Part shown: positions 1 through 10,144 of the stretch, piece after piece
Layout: each line of letters opens with the position of its first letter
Numbering within the stretch: position 1 is the stretch's first letter
Assembly: GCF_002368335.1 (NCBI RefSeq)
Contig: NZ_AP018288.1
Span: forward strand, 1,481,551-1,545,550
DNA length: 64,000 bases
DNA from: Nostoc sp. NIES-4103
Lineage (GTDB): Bacteria; Cyanobacteriota; Cyanobacteriia; Cyanobacteriales; Nostocaceae
Direction: 5' to 3'
Notes under the pieces: generated by a model
Seen by the model: only the letters and a program-made list of their open reading frames with translations
The model's database searches: none
Told to the model about the DNA's origin: nothing
Position numbers and translations under genes: made by a program

Positions 1-81
1 AAGACTTATGCAAACAATAGCCAAAACCCTTATTCTCATGTAGCGACAATTGATGAATTGCCGCCATAACGTATAATTTTC

Positions 82-191
82 AGGACTTATACCATTTCAC
101 GAAATACCTATACAGATAAATGAGTAAGGGCGTACAGCTGTACGCCCCTACAGCCAATTCATGTGTTGCAAATATTTTTGGTATAAGTCCT
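82..191. repeat. MITE-like element with 13-bp terminal inverted repeats
   Basis: The ends are AGGACTTATACCA at 82-94 and its exact reverse complement at 179-191. The interior carries a perfect 20-bp palindrome (GGGCGTAC-AGCT-GTACGCCC, 128-147). There is no ORF inside. The size, perfect inverted ends and strong internal hairpin fit a non-autonomous miniature element of the kind common in filamentous cyanobacteria. No parent transposase is visible in the window. Confidence 0.7.
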
Positions 192-661
192 AAGTAAATC
201 GGCGTTCTAGGAGCTAGTAAGTCACGGTGTCAATAAAACTACCATTAAAAATGGTGAGAAAGCCTAAAATATTCCTCTTCTGTCAGAGTAGGAGAACCCA
301 ATCACTCTCCAGTCTTTCAGGGCTTTATTTCTAAGTCTTGATCAGAAAAGTTTATTCCTGTCAGAAAATAAAACCTTAAACCTTGATGAAATCAAACTCA
401 CAGAGTCTGGCTTCGATGATTTTTTCCGAGAATAACACAAAAGAGATTAGCTATTACACATTTAAATTGCACATTCTTTCGTGTTTCGCAGTCAAAAGTC
501 ATGCATTCCAGAGTCCAGAAAAAGTATTGACTATTGAACGCCAGTTGCAAAAACTGTCGGGAAACTGCAAGGGCACATTGGCTCCTCTTGCCTCTTGACG
601 AGCCTAACAACTAAATATGCAAACTAGATGTGTTTTAGCGTACAAAGTAGCGGTGCTAGAC
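192..661. other. Intergenic stretch without a convincing gene
   Basis: Two overlapping short ORFs on opposite strands (about 70 codons each, 383-610) have no recognisable domain, no clear ribosome binding site and no partner gene. I see nothing else in this stretch that I can support; it may be decayed mobile DNA. Confidence 0.4.
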
Positions 662-764
662 GGCGTTGCTGAATTAGGATATGAAATTCAAAAATCAACT
701 ATTCTCAACTCTTAATCTCTGCGACTCTGCGTGAGCCAAATTCATATTCTCAATCAGCAACGCC
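662..764. repeat. Short MITE-like element abutting the multicopper oxidase stop codon
   Basis: The left end GGCGTTGCTGA (662-672) has its exact complement at the right end (754-764), and the inverted match continues to 21 of 24 positions, ending in ATATGAA/TTCATAT. The element is about 103 bp and has no ORF. The hexamer TGCTAG lies close outside both ends and may be a target duplication, though two extra bases at the left make this uncertain. The right copy contains the oxidase stop codon. Confidence 0.6.
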
Positions 765-766
765 TG

Positions 767-2533
767 CTAGGCTATGATCTCGAAAGGCAACATCATTTCA
801 TTGTCCTCATGTCCAAGCATATGGCAGTGCCAGACGTAGGTTCCAATAAATGAGTTGCCGAAGGGTAGGTTCTCTGCGGCTTGAGCGCCAAACGGGACGA
901 TTAGGCGGGTGACCTCATAGGGGTTGACTAGTACTGTATCTTTCCATCCGGCCTCGTTTGGTGCTGGTGGTCTGGCTGGGCCGATGGTAAAGGGCGTAGG
1001 ATCAGGTGCTGGGTAACCACCTGGTACCGTCGGGCCGCCTATTGCATGACTGGAGATGACTGTACGAGGCCCCGTAGCATAGTATGCTTTGAGATATTTG
1101 GTTGCGTTAATCTTTTGTCGATTTAGAATCTGAAACGGCACTAGATGCAAGTGCATTGGGTGAGCAACAGGCTGAAGGTTGATAATATTCCACTGCTCCA
1201 CGGTGTCCACTTTCGGCCGTTCCATCAGTTCGGGGTTTTTGAATCCCTCATCCCAGTAGAGATAGTTCATTAGTACTATAATCGGACCAGTTGGCCCCGC
1301 AATCTCTACCAGTGTCAGGAACCGTTGCCGTACCGGCTGAACAGGAATTGGTTTGATCAGTGGTTTATGCAGTCGCAGTACACTAGGAATTGGCTTTGGA
1401 GCAGCAGCACCAGCGTTGACTGTGAATTGCATAATATCGGGCAGTGTGGGGCTAAATACGATGAAATTAGCCCTGCCAGATGGATATGGTGAAACAGCAT
1501 CATTTTCTAAGACAATTTTCTCTCCTGGCAGACTCTTGGAGAAGTCGATCAACACATCAGCTCGTTCACCAGGAGAAAGCAGCAAACTGGATAAATACAC
1601 CGGTGCGTTGAGCAAACCTTGGTCGGTACCGATTTGAATGATTGGCTGCTTTGAGGATAGCTTGAGATTGTAAGTCCGTGCGCTTGAGCCATTAATAATT
1701 CGGAATCGGTAGAGGGTACGGTCTACATTCAGATTCGGCCAAGCTTTACCATTAACAGTAGCGACATCAACGACATACTCTATTAACCAGGGTGGTTGGT
1801 TGGGGTGAGATACAGAGCCATCGGTGTTGAAAGAACGGTCTTGTATAACCAGTGGTATTTCATAGGGAGCTCCAGCTGGTAGACCCAGTGGGCCATTGCC
1901 ACCCGCAGGATCATCAATGTCTCTGATGAGATAAAACCCTGCAAGACCGGCTAGGACATTCAAACCTGTAATCCCCATTGCATGGTCGTGATACCAGAGG
2001 GTAGCAGCTTCCTGATTGTTGTTGAAGTTGTACAGGTAATTCTGCCCTGGCGTAAACGTGTCCATGGGGTAGCCATCACTTTGAGGTTCAGTGTTGCTAC
2101 CATGCAGATGCAGTGATACTCGCGGGCTAGTTTTGTCAGACTCTAGAACAGCAGTCAAACCTGGGTCAACTGCTTGCAAAAACGGATGGTCTCCAACAAT
2201 GTTGTTAGATACATTGATGCTAACAGGTGTGCCTCTTGTAACTTCGATAGTCGGGCCAAGAATAGATAAACCACCATAAGCTAACGTGGGGCCCGCACCT
2301 AAGTTGGTGTGGAACGAGTGTGAACTGCGTGCGATGGTCAAAGTGCTGGTTGGCGCAGTTGGGAACGGTATAGGTAGATTTTCAGTAAACTTTGTGATCT
2401 CCACAGGCAAGGTCGCACGAGTTTTACTTGCCTTGAGCAGGCCAGTAGCAAGGAATGCTGCTCCACCGCTTGCACCTGCGAAGATAAACTGTCTTCTGCT
2501 CAGTACTGATGCTTTTTTTCTATATGGATACAT
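767..2533 (-). CDS. Multicopper oxidase (CotA/bilirubin-oxidase type), Tat-exported
   Basis: This 588-residue protein probably oxidises phenolic, pigment or metal substrates in the periplasm with reduction of oxygen to water. The N-terminus has a twin-arginine signal (SRRQFIFAG, residues 12-20) followed by a hydrophobic Ala/Gly stretch. All four copper-binding blocks are visible: HLHGS (142-146), WYHDH (180-184), HPMHLH near the C-terminal third, and HCHMLGHEDNEMM near the end, which supplies the type 1 Cys, His and axial Met. The length and order match the three-cupredoxin CotA-like family. It stands alone, with 428 bp upstream before the next gene. The in vivo substrate cannot be told from sequence. 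Confidence 0.9.
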   Translation of the reverse strand: MYPYRKKASVLSRRQFIFAGASGGAAFLATGLLKASKTRATLPVEITKFTENLPIPFPTAPTSTLTIARSSHSFHTNLGAGPTLAYGGLSILGPTIEVTRGTPVSINVSNNIVGDHPFLQAVDPGLTAVLESDKTSPRVSLHLHGSNTEPQSDGYPMDTFTPGQNYLYNFNNNQEAATLWYHDHAMGITGLNVLAGLAGFYLIRDIDDPAGGNGPLGLPAGAPYEIPLVIQDRSFNTDGSVSHPNQPPWLIEYVVDVATVNGKAWPNLNVDRTLYRFRIINGSSARTYNLKLSSKQPIIQIGTDQGLLNAPVYLSSLLLSPGERADVLIDFSKSLPGEKIVLENDAVSPYPSGRANFIVFSPTLPDIMQFTVNAGAAAPKPIPSVLRLHKPLIKPIPVQPVRQRFLTLVEIAGPTGPIIVLMNYLYWDEGFKNPELMERPKVDTVEQWNIINLQPVAHPMHLHLVPFQILNRQKINATKYLKAYYATGPRTVISSHAIGGPTVPGGYPAPDPTPFTIGPARPPAPNEAGWKDTVLVNPYEVTRLIVPFGAQAAENLPFGNSFIGTYVWHCHMLGHEDNEMMLPFEIIA

Positions 2534-2961
2534 AATGTATGAAACAAATTAACGTAAGTTGGTTAAGGCTACTGTGGCCTGATGGGTAAATAAACTTGAA
2601 ACCGCCTGTTGTCCTCTGTGGACAAATCCAAATTACGGCTCATTTGTCAATAGTCTTTTTGCGAAAAAAGAAACACTTTCAAAGAAAAGGCTCAATTTAA
2701 TAAATAGGGCTTTGGGCGAGTGTTTCAAACAAAAAAAGCATGGTTCTGGAAAATTCTCAAAACCCTTAAAGGATTAGAGGGGTTTGAATTCACATCAGTA
2801 GTGAATTAGATTTGAGTATAGTTTTCACTTTCAAAAAATTTTTCACCAGATAAGATCTTAATGTTAGGTCAAAAGTTAGTGCTTCAGCGGTGGGGAAGCA
2901 AGGTAGAGTGTTAACAACCGACAACTAACAGCTGAAAACTTACAACTGACAACTGAACAAA
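2534..2961. other. Intergenic region, nothing recognised
   Basis: This AT-rich stretch lies between the CHAT gene end and the multicopper oxidase start. It holds short direct repeats of the AACTGACAACTGA type near 2920-2955, a common intergenic motif in these genomes. I see no ORF, tRNA or clear terminator. Confidence 0.4.
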
Positions 2962-5076
2962 TTACTCAGCTTCGCCGATTAAAGTGAAAGCAGCCCAATG
3001 TAAGGGTTTTTGATATTTTTTCTGTTGCATTGTTGTCAGCATGGCTTTTCTTAGTGCAGTGGCTTTATCAAGTTTTTGTCGCAGATTTTGATAAAATTCT
3101 GTCATGAGAAATGAAGTTGAATTATCAGAAACTGCCCACAAGGAAACAACGACGCTGGGAACACCTGCGCTAATTAAAGAACGAGATAAACCAATCACAC
3201 CATCACCAGTAATACGTCCGCGTCCGGTGTCGCAAGCGCTTAATACGACTAAATTTGCATTGAGCTTCAGGTTCAAAATTTCTTCTGCGGTGAGCAAACC
3301 GTTATCTTGATTGGAGGGTGCAAGAGCGATGGCTCCGCCAACGCCTTCGGCGATCGCACTTCCCAATCCCCGGTTATCATCAAGTAAACCGTGGGTAGCA
3401 AAGTGAATAATTCCGGCTTGGGAAATCTGCTGTAGAATTGCGGTTTTGCTGGCTTCCTTACCTGTTATTGCTCGCGTTTTGAGGATTTCAGCAATATTTT
3501 TAGCTTCCTTTTCCGCCCAAGGTAAATTTGTTAATTGTTCAGGGGGTTTTCCTGGTTGCAACTCCACTTTTGGCATTGTAGGATTGCCTACAATCAAAGA
3601 CTTGGCATTTAAAGGCTTTACACGTCGTTGTTGCTTGGATGTAAAATCCAATACCTGAATTGATGGTACAGTGAGGATGGTGTGTTTTTCAATTAGATAT
3701 TTATCTTCGTCATATTGCAACGCTGGGAAAGGAACAAGAAATAATTCTCCTTGAGGGATAAAGATAACTCGGTCATTGGGATTATTGGGAAGGATATCTG
3801 CAATCGGTTTGATTAAAAAATCATGGAGTCGCTGTAAGCCTTTGGGTTGATTTATTTTCTCTACTACTGAAACTCTAAAGATATTGCGAGAATTACGACT
3901 ATTGATATCTATCACACCCATAGAAAAACGGGTTAGCTCAACTAATTCCTTGAAAGTTATCTTTTCTGTTTGCCACAAAGGCTTAAGGTCGCTGCGATGA
4001 AATGTGACTTCACCTGTGGGTTTGATGACCCAAATATATAGTTCTGCATCTTGAGTTTGTCGTTTATCATCAATTTGAAATTCATCATTAATAATTGAAT
4101 ATTGAACCAAGGTTGCATTTTGATTTTTAGCAATTTGTTTAATTTGTTCAATATTCAATGCTGTCACTTTTGATTGTTCTGTTTGATTAGGGGATACTCG
4201 TTTATTGAGTAAATCAATAAAAGCTCTCGCCCTACCACGTTCAGATATTTCCAAAGCTTCGGCTATTTTATTTTGAGCAATCAGGACTTTTTGTAGTAGG
4301 CGGTAGGTGCGGGCTTGTTTTTCAAAGATAGAGATTTTGTTGGCATCGTCTAGTTGAATGCGGAGATTTTCCCAAATAGCGATCGCTTCCCGTAAATATT
4401 TTTCCGCTTCAGGGAGTTTACCAGCTTGACGGAGGGAATTAGCAAGATTGTTTAAAGCATTCCCCTCAGCTTCTTTATCTTCATTTTGTTGTGCTTTGGC
4501 TAAACTTGAAGAGTGTAATTCAATCGCCTTGGCAGTATCGCCCAGTGCAAGGTAAACATTACCTAAACCTCCTAGTGCTTCACTTGGTATAAATTCAACA
4601 GCTTCTTTATAATATTGAATTGCTTTATTATAGTCACCCAATGAATAATAAATATTTGCCAATTTGGCTTTTGTTTGAGCAAGACTAGAGGTGTTTTTAT
4701 CAATAGCTAATGCTTGAGATAAGTCTGGAATTGCTTCGTTATATTTACCTTGAGAAATGTAAACATCGCCACGACTTTGTAAAACCTGTGTTTTGAGTTG
4801 TGTGTCTTGGTACTGTTCTAGAATATTTAAAGCATCGTTGTAATACTTAATTGCTGTTTCATAGTCAGCTAAGGAATTGTATACATTACCGAGGTTGGCA
4901 AGATTTTTGACTTGTCTTTGAATATAGTTAGGTTTTTGGGCGATTTGTAAAGCTTGCGAGTAGGATTTAATGGCGTTGGTGTAATCACTCAGGCAATAAT
5001 AAGCGTTTCCGAGTTGTTCGAGGATGACTGCTTGATTTTCGTTGTCAGAGATTTCTTGACTCACATCTTGCACCAA
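2962..5076 (-). pseudogene. TPR-CHAT protease, 3' part of an element-split WD40-TPR-CHAT gene
   Basis: The 704-codon ORF opens at a TTG that lies inside the terminal repeat of a miniature element, so its start is created by the insertion. Residues about 15-240 are tetratricopeptide repeats. The C-terminal 300 residues form a CHAT (caspase-like) domain with the His motif HFATHG (about residue 560) and the Cys motif LSACDTG (about residue 615), so the catalytic dyad is intact. Removing the element and one copy of the 4-bp duplication joins this ORF in frame to the WD40 ORF upstream (1389 + 697 = about 2086 residues). Whether the TTG fragment is still translated is unknown. I call it a disrupted gene rather than an independent one; a functional split pair is the alternative. 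Confidence 0.75.
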
Positions 5077-5213
5077 TAAAAATTGATGTAATTTTATTAC
5101 TCAGCAAAAAGTAAAACCCTTAATCTAGCGATAAAAACTCATAAAAATGAGGTAACTTTATCGCGCATCTTTTTACTTTAGCTGGGTTTATACGTAGAGG
5201 TGCAAGATATGAG
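5060..5213. mobile_element. 154-bp MITE inserted in the WD40-TPR-CHAT gene, with 4-bp target duplication
   Basis: The inverted ends are CTCACATCTTGCACC (5060-5074) and GGTGCAAGATATGAG (5199-5213), matching at 14 of 15 positions. TTGA flanks the element on both sides (5056-5059 and 5214-5217). The element supplies the stop codon of the upstream WD40 ORF and the TTG start of the downstream CHAT ORF. Deleting it with one TTGA copy restores an open frame reading ALKIYQEISDNENQ across the junction. The element near 14.1-14.25 kb has related ends. Confidence 0.85.
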
Positions 5214-8200
5214 TTGATAGATTTTTAGGGCTTTTTGCCAGGGGTCGAATGCTTGGGCGCAGTTAGGGGCGTAGAATTGGAGATCACGCAGGCGATCGGC
5301 TTCTATTTTGGGAGAAGAAGGGAGTTCAGATAAACTGAGAGTAGCAACCTGTTTACCATATAAATTCCATATCCGAACTGTTCCGTCAGAGGATGTAGTG
5401 AGAATTGCTTGGTTATCAGGGCTAAAAGCTGCACTAGTTACTTCTTTTTGATGCCCTTTTAGTTGAGCTAGTAGATTACCATTGGTATTCCAGATATAAG
5501 CATTTAAATCAGAATAAGTAACAATCAATTTGCCATTAGGACTAAATTGTGCATTGCTAACAAGGTCTTGATGCTGAAGTTTTGCAATCAAGTTACCGGA
5601 AGTATCCCATATACGAGCTGTTTTGTCCCTGGATGCGGTAACAATCAATTTGCCATTAGGACTAAATTGTGCATTGCTAACAAGGTCTTGATGCTGAAGT
5701 TTTGCAATCAAGTTACCGGAAGTATCCCATATACGAGCTGTTTTATCCCAAGATGCAGTAACAATCAATTTGCTATCTAAACTAAAACTCGCACTATTAA
5801 GATTACCTTGATGTCCTTTAAGTTCGACTAGTAAATTACCGGAAGTATCCCATATACGAGCTGTTCTATCCCAAGATGCAGTCACAATCAATTTACTATC
5901 TGGACTCAAACTTGCACTACTGATCACAGACAAAAATCCATTATCTGGAAGTTCTGTTATAAGCTTGCCAGAAGTATCCCAAATATCAGCACTCGGCCCA
6001 GAGTAGATGGCAATGAGTTTACTATCCTGACTAAAATTGGCACTTGTCTGGGAGAAATACTCTTTTTTGAGTTCCGCTATTAAATTACCAGAGGAACTAC
6101 TCCACAAACGTACTGTTCCTTTTCCTCTGTTATTAGTAACAATTAGCTTGCCATCAGGACTAAAACTTGGGCTATCTCCTTCAATGTCTCTAATAAATTT
6201 ACCTGAACTGTCCCAAAGACGAGATTTTTCATCCCCGTATCCAGCAATAATTAGCTTGTTATCAGGGCTAAAACTTCCACTGTAAACTTTATCTGAAAAC
6301 CATTTCAGTTCTGCCAGAAATTGACCCGAAATATTCCATATACGGGCTGTTGTGTCTTCAGATGCAGTCACAATTAAGTTACCATCAGGGCTAAAACTTG
6401 CGCTGTTTACATCATCTGTATGACCTTTTAGTTCGGCTAATAACTTGCCATTGATATCCCATACACGAGCAGTATTATCTTTAGATGCAGTGACAATGTG
6501 CTTGCTATCAGGATTAAAGCTTGCTCTTGTAATACTCCACTGATGACCTTTAAGTTCAGTTAACAATTTACCGGAAATATTCCACACGCTAGCGGTGTTA
6601 TTGTCAGATCCGGTAACTATTAGCTTGCTATTTGGGCTAAAACTTGCATAATACCCTTGAATCTCTGCAATAAATCTACCCGAACTATCCCACAAAAATG
6701 TTCCGAGAGAAGATGTAGTAATAATCAGCTTTCCATCAGGACTAAAGCTGGCACTACCATAAATCTTAATACCTTCGCCAAGATTATATTTACCATCTTT
6801 GAGTTCACCTAGCAACTTGCCATTGATATCCCACAAATAAGCTGTTAGATTATCAGATAGGGTAACTATACGTTGACCATCAGGACTAAAACTTGCACTT
6901 GTAACACTACCATTATGCCCTCTAAATTCTGCTAAAACTTTGCCATTGGTATTCCACAATCGAACTGTTTTATCATCAGATGCGGTCACTATAAGCTTAT
7001 TATCAAAGCTAAAACTCGCAATGTTTACTCTATCTTGATGACCTTTAAGTTCTGCTAAAAGTTTGCCATTGATATCCCATATACGGGCTGTTTTATCATC
7101 AGATGCGGTAACAATTAACTTGCCATCAGGACTAAAACTGGCATTGTTAATCCAACCTTGATGACCTTTGAGTTCTGCTAATAACTTACCGGCAGTATCC
7201 CATAAACGAGCGGTACTACCGTCATATATGGTAACTATCAGCTTTCCATTAGGGCTGAAACTCGCATTTTTTACATAGGTTCCAGGCAAATATAAAGGCT
7301 GTGTTGGTTCAGTTTTATCAGAAGAAGTTTCAGGCAAATTCTGTTGAGCTATTAATTTATCGGATACATACCATATACGGACTGTTCCATCATAAAATGC
7401 CGTAAGAATCTGCTTGCCATCTGGGCTAAAATTTAAATCTGTTACAAATGAATTTTGATTTCCTTCAAGTTTTGCCAGTAACTTACCTGAAGTATCCCAA
7501 ATAAGTGCGATATTTTGATTATATATAGTAACAATTAACTTACTATCTGGGCTAAAAATTGCATTTCTAACCCAACTATTTTGCTCTCCTTTGAGTTCTG
7601 CTAGCAGTTTGCCTGAACTATTCCATATATGGGTAATATTGTCATTAGATGCAGTAATAATCAACTTACCATCTGGACTAAAATTTGCCATCGAAACGAT
7701 ACGGTTTTTATCCTCTTTGAGTTTTAATAGCAATTTGCCTGAGTTGTTCGATATATAAGTAGTTCCGTCGGCAAATGCAACTAAAATTTGCTTACCATCT
7801 GGACTAAAACTAGCAGTAGTAGGAGATGTGCGATCGCCTACTACTGCTAACAACTTTCCTGAAGTATCCCATACACGGGCGGCTTCAGACGATACAGTCA
7901 AAATTTGCTTGCTATCGGGACTAAAACTGGCACTTGTCTGGGCAAAGTATTGATGCGCTTTGAGTTCTGTGACAAATTTTCCCAAAATGTCCCATACACG
8001 GGCAGTTCCGTCATCAGATGTAGTCACAATAAGTTTACTATCTGGGCTGAAAATAGCGTTGTTAATACTCCTTTGATGCCCTTTTAGTTCAGCTAGTAAT
8101 TTACCTGACGTATCCCAGACACGAGCAATTCTTCCATTGACAGTGATAATTCGTTGAGCATCTTGGCTAAAATCAGTGGCAAAACCTTGAAATTTAGCTA

Positions 8201-9380
8201 TTATTTTGCCTGAGATATCCCACAAAGTAGCTGTTCCATCCTCAGATGCAGTTAATATCTGTTTTCCATTGGGGCTAAATCTGGCGGTATATTGTCCCTG
8301 TAATTCAGTAAAAATCTTACTGTTTGTATCCCACACCCGCGCACTACCATCAACCGAAGCCGTAATAATCCATCTTCCATCCCCACTCCAAGCGACACCA
8401 TTCACACCACCCGAATGCCCTTGAAGCTTAGCTACCAATTTGCCCGCAGTATCCCAAATGAAAGTAGTTTTATCAACTGAAGCTGTAACAATCCTTTGCC
8501 CATCTGCGCTAAAACTTGCATTTCTCACACTATCCTGATGCCCTTGTAAAACTGCCAGTTGCTTACCCGATAAATCCCACACTCGTGCAGTTTTATCATC
8601 TGATGCCGTAACAATTCGCTTACTATCAAAGCTAAAATTGGCATTCCAAACTGTGTCTTGATGCCCTTTTAATTCTGATAGGAATTTACCTGACAAATCC
8701 CAGATACGCACTGTTTTATCAGCAGAGGCGGTAACAATTTTTTTGCCATCTGGACTGAAACTTGCACTGTACACGCTGCCTTCATGGGCTTTAAATTCCC
8801 TTAGCTGTTTGCCTGATAAATCCCACAACCGCACGGTTTTATCTGCACCTGCTGTGACTATCTTTTTACCATCCTGGCTCAAATTAGCACTATAAACATT
8901 ACCTTGATGCCCTTTTAACTCGACTAACTGTTTGCCCGAAATATCCCAAATACGAGCAGTACCATCAAAAGATGCAGTAACAATTAATTTACCATCAGGA
9001 CTAAAATTAGCACTTTTGACATTGGCTTGATGCCCGATTAATTCTGCTACCTGTTTACCCGAAAAATCCCAGACACGGGCAGTGTTATCAGCACCAGCCG
9101 TCAAAATTAATTTACCGTCAGGACTAAAACTGGCACTGTTAACGCTACCCTCATGTGCTTTAATTTCCCTTTCCTGGGCGAAGTAATCGATAAAATTACC
9201 AAAGACAGTTTGAGTTTGCTGCTGATTTGGTGTTTGTGCTAACACCTGGGGTGCAGAGAAAAATACCGAAAAATTCTGCGGTAATGTAGGTGCAATTGTT
9301 ACCAGAAAAGCACTCAAAGCAATTAAAATAAGTCTGGTTGTGCGATCGCGCATAATAGCTGTCATAATTTGGAACGACAT
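5178..9380 (-). CDS. Secreted giant WD40-repeat protein, 5' part of the split WD40-TPR-CHAT gene
   Basis: The ORF has 1400 codons. The N-terminus has a signal-peptide-like segment (RLILIALSAFLV) ending in VLAQT near residue 49. It is followed by about 31 WD40 repeats of roughly 41 residues, most with FSPDGKLIVTAS and ARIWDxSGK cores, enough for several beta-propellers. The last native residues (QFYAPNCAQAF...ALKIYQ) form the link that in related proteins leads into TPRs. The final 11 residues are encoded by the inserted element. An ATG at 9353 is a possible alternative start (MRDRTTRL); I see no strong ribosome site for either. Repeats of this kind bind partner proteins, and the ligand here is unknown. 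Two repeats are almost identical at DNA level. Confidence 0.85.
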   Translation of the reverse strand: MSFQIMTAIMRDRTTRLILIALSAFLVTIAPTLPQNFSVFFSAPQVLAQTPNQQQTQTVFGNFIDYFAQEREIKAHEGSVNSASFSPDGKLILTAGADNTARVWDFSGKQVAELIGHQANVKSANFSPDGKLIVTASFDGTARIWDISGKQLVELKGHQGNVYSANLSQDGKKIVTAGADKTVRLWDLSGKQLREFKAHEGSVYSASFSPDGKKIVTASADKTVRIWDLSGKFLSELKGHQDTVWNANFSFDSKRIVTASDDKTARVWDLSGKQLAVLQGHQDSVRNASFSADGQRIVTASVDKTTFIWDTAGKLVAKLQGHSGGVNGVAWSGDGRWIITASVDGSARVWDTNSKIFTELQGQYTARFSPNGKQILTASEDGTATLWDISGKIIAKFQGFATDFSQDAQRIITVNGRIARVWDTSGKLLAELKGHQRSINNAIFSPDSKLIVTTSDDGTARVWDILGKFVTELKAHQYFAQTSASFSPDSKQILTVSSEAARVWDTSGKLLAVVGDRTSPTTASFSPDGKQILVAFADGTTYISNNSGKLLLKLKEDKNRIVSMANFSPDGKLIITASNDNITHIWNSSGKLLAELKGEQNSWVRNAIFSPDSKLIVTIYNQNIALIWDTSGKLLAKLEGNQNSFVTDLNFSPDGKQILTAFYDGTVRIWYVSDKLIAQQNLPETSSDKTEPTQPLYLPGTYVKNASFSPNGKLIVTIYDGSTARLWDTAGKLLAELKGHQGWINNASFSPDGKLIVTASDDKTARIWDINGKLLAELKGHQDRVNIASFSFDNKLIVTASDDKTVRLWNTNGKVLAEFRGHNGSVTSASFSPDGQRIVTLSDNLTAYLWDINGKLLGELKDGKYNLGEGIKIYGSASFSPDGKLIITTSSLGTFLWDSSGRFIAEIQGYYASFSPNSKLIVTGSDNNTASVWNISGKLLTELKGHQWSITRASFNPDSKHIVTASKDNTARVWDINGKLLAELKGHTDDVNSASFSPDGNLIVTASEDTTARIWNISGQFLAELKWFSDKVYSGSFSPDNKLIIAGYGDEKSRLWDSSGKFIRDIEGDSPSFSPDGKLIVTNNRGKGTVRLWSSSSGNLIAELKKEYFSQTSANFSQDSKLIAIYSGPSADIWDTSGKLITELPDNGFLSVISSASLSPDSKLIVTASWDRTARIWDTSGNLLVELKGHQGNLNSASFSLDSKLIVTASWDKTARIWDTSGNLIAKLQHQDLVSNAQFSPNGKLIVTASRDKTARIWDTSGNLIAKLQHQDLVSNAQFSPNGKLIVTYSDLNAYIWNTNGNLLAQLKGHQKEVTSAAFSPDNQAILTTSSDGTVRIWNLYGKQVATLSLSELPSSPKIEADRLRDLQFYAPNCAQAFDPWQKALKIYQLISCTSTYKPS
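5521..5744. repeat. Recent tandem duplication of one WD40 repeat
   Basis: Bases 5521-5624 and 5641-5744 are identical over 104 bp with a 120-bp period. The intervening 16 bp differ at a few positions. This encodes two successive nearly identical WD40 blades (NAQFSPNGKLIVT core) and indicates recent unequal exchange or gene conversion in the array. Confidence 0.9.
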
Positions 9381-9523
9381 CAGACCGATACAGGGTAAAG
9401 GCTGCCCAATCTCTGGAATTAGAGTATTTTTTCTTAGTTGCTAGTATTGCATGACGCAAGGTAGCAGCTTGAGCTATGTTTTCACTGTTGCTGCTACCTC
9501 AATCATGATCATTTTGGAATAGT

Positions 9524-10045
9524 TTAGCTAGCTTCTATCTCCTTGACTGCGTTGTCTGCTTTTTGAGCTAGTTCCACTTTGCCTTCTTGCTTAAAGAGTG
9601 TAGATGCTTTGCGAAAATCTGCGATCGCTCCCGGTTTATCTTTTAAGGCATAGTTGGCAATAGCACGAAAATAGTAGGCTATAGAAATATCTGGATTAAT
9701 TTCTAAGGCTGTGTCAAGATCTAATTTTGCTGCTTGATATTCACCTAATAACAGCTTCGCACCACCTCTACCAACATAAGCATAAATATTTTTGGGTTCA
9801 ATCTTCAGAACTTGGTTAAAATCTTCTATAGCTCCTTGATAGTCTTTCGACTCAAAGCGCTCAAATCCCCGTTTTAAGAAATATTCAGTTTGACTACTAT
9901 TTTCAATCTTGGTGTCCGGTAATTGTGCAGTAACTTTTGATGCTGGTGTTTGTTGATTGTTGAACAAGCTTTTGGCTTCAGCTTTGGGAGTCAAAGTTAA
10001 TGTTGCTAATGCAATCATGGCTACTGCTAATTTCAAACCTTTCAT
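9524..10045 (-). CDS. Small secreted TPR protein
   Basis: With the ATG at 10045, preceded by AGGA at a normal distance, the product is 173 residues and starts with a good signal peptide (MKGLKLAVAMIALATL, then Ala-rich LTPKAEAKS). The ORF is open for another 25 codons upstream, but that extension would bury the signal peptide. Two to three tetratricopeptide repeats follow (GFERFESKDYQGAIEDF, IYAYVGRGGAKLLLGEY and IAYYFRAIANYALKD segments). It lies just upstream of the WD40-CHAT gene on the same strand and may act with it, which is inference from position only. Confidence 0.75.
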   Translation of the reverse strand: MKGLKLAVAMIALATLTLTPKAEAKSLFNNQQTPASKVTAQLPDTKIENSSQTEYFLKRGFERFESKDYQGAIEDFNQVLKIEPKNIYAYVGRGGAKLLLGEYQAAKLDLDTALEINPDISIAYYFRAIANYALKDKPGAIADFRKASTLFKQEGKVELAQKADNAVKEIEAS

Positions 10046-10144
10046 GGCTATGTTTCCTAAAATACTAAGTTTTTCTAAGTTTCCAACTAGCCCAGTAAAG
10101 AAGTTAACTTCCTGGTTCACCGCTATATATCTCTGAGGTATTGG

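Noticed and set aside
383..610. Two overlapping ORFs of about 70 codons on opposite strands
   Set aside because: No domain, no ribosome site, low-information composition, and each is the shadow of the other.
5547..5780. Plus-strand ORF made of a repeated peptide
   Set aside because: It is the antisense shadow of two duplicated WD40 blades.
9196..9459. An 87-codon ORF overlapping the start of the giant WD40 gene
   Set aside because: It lies mostly inside the WD40 coding region in another frame, and its sequence shows no family.
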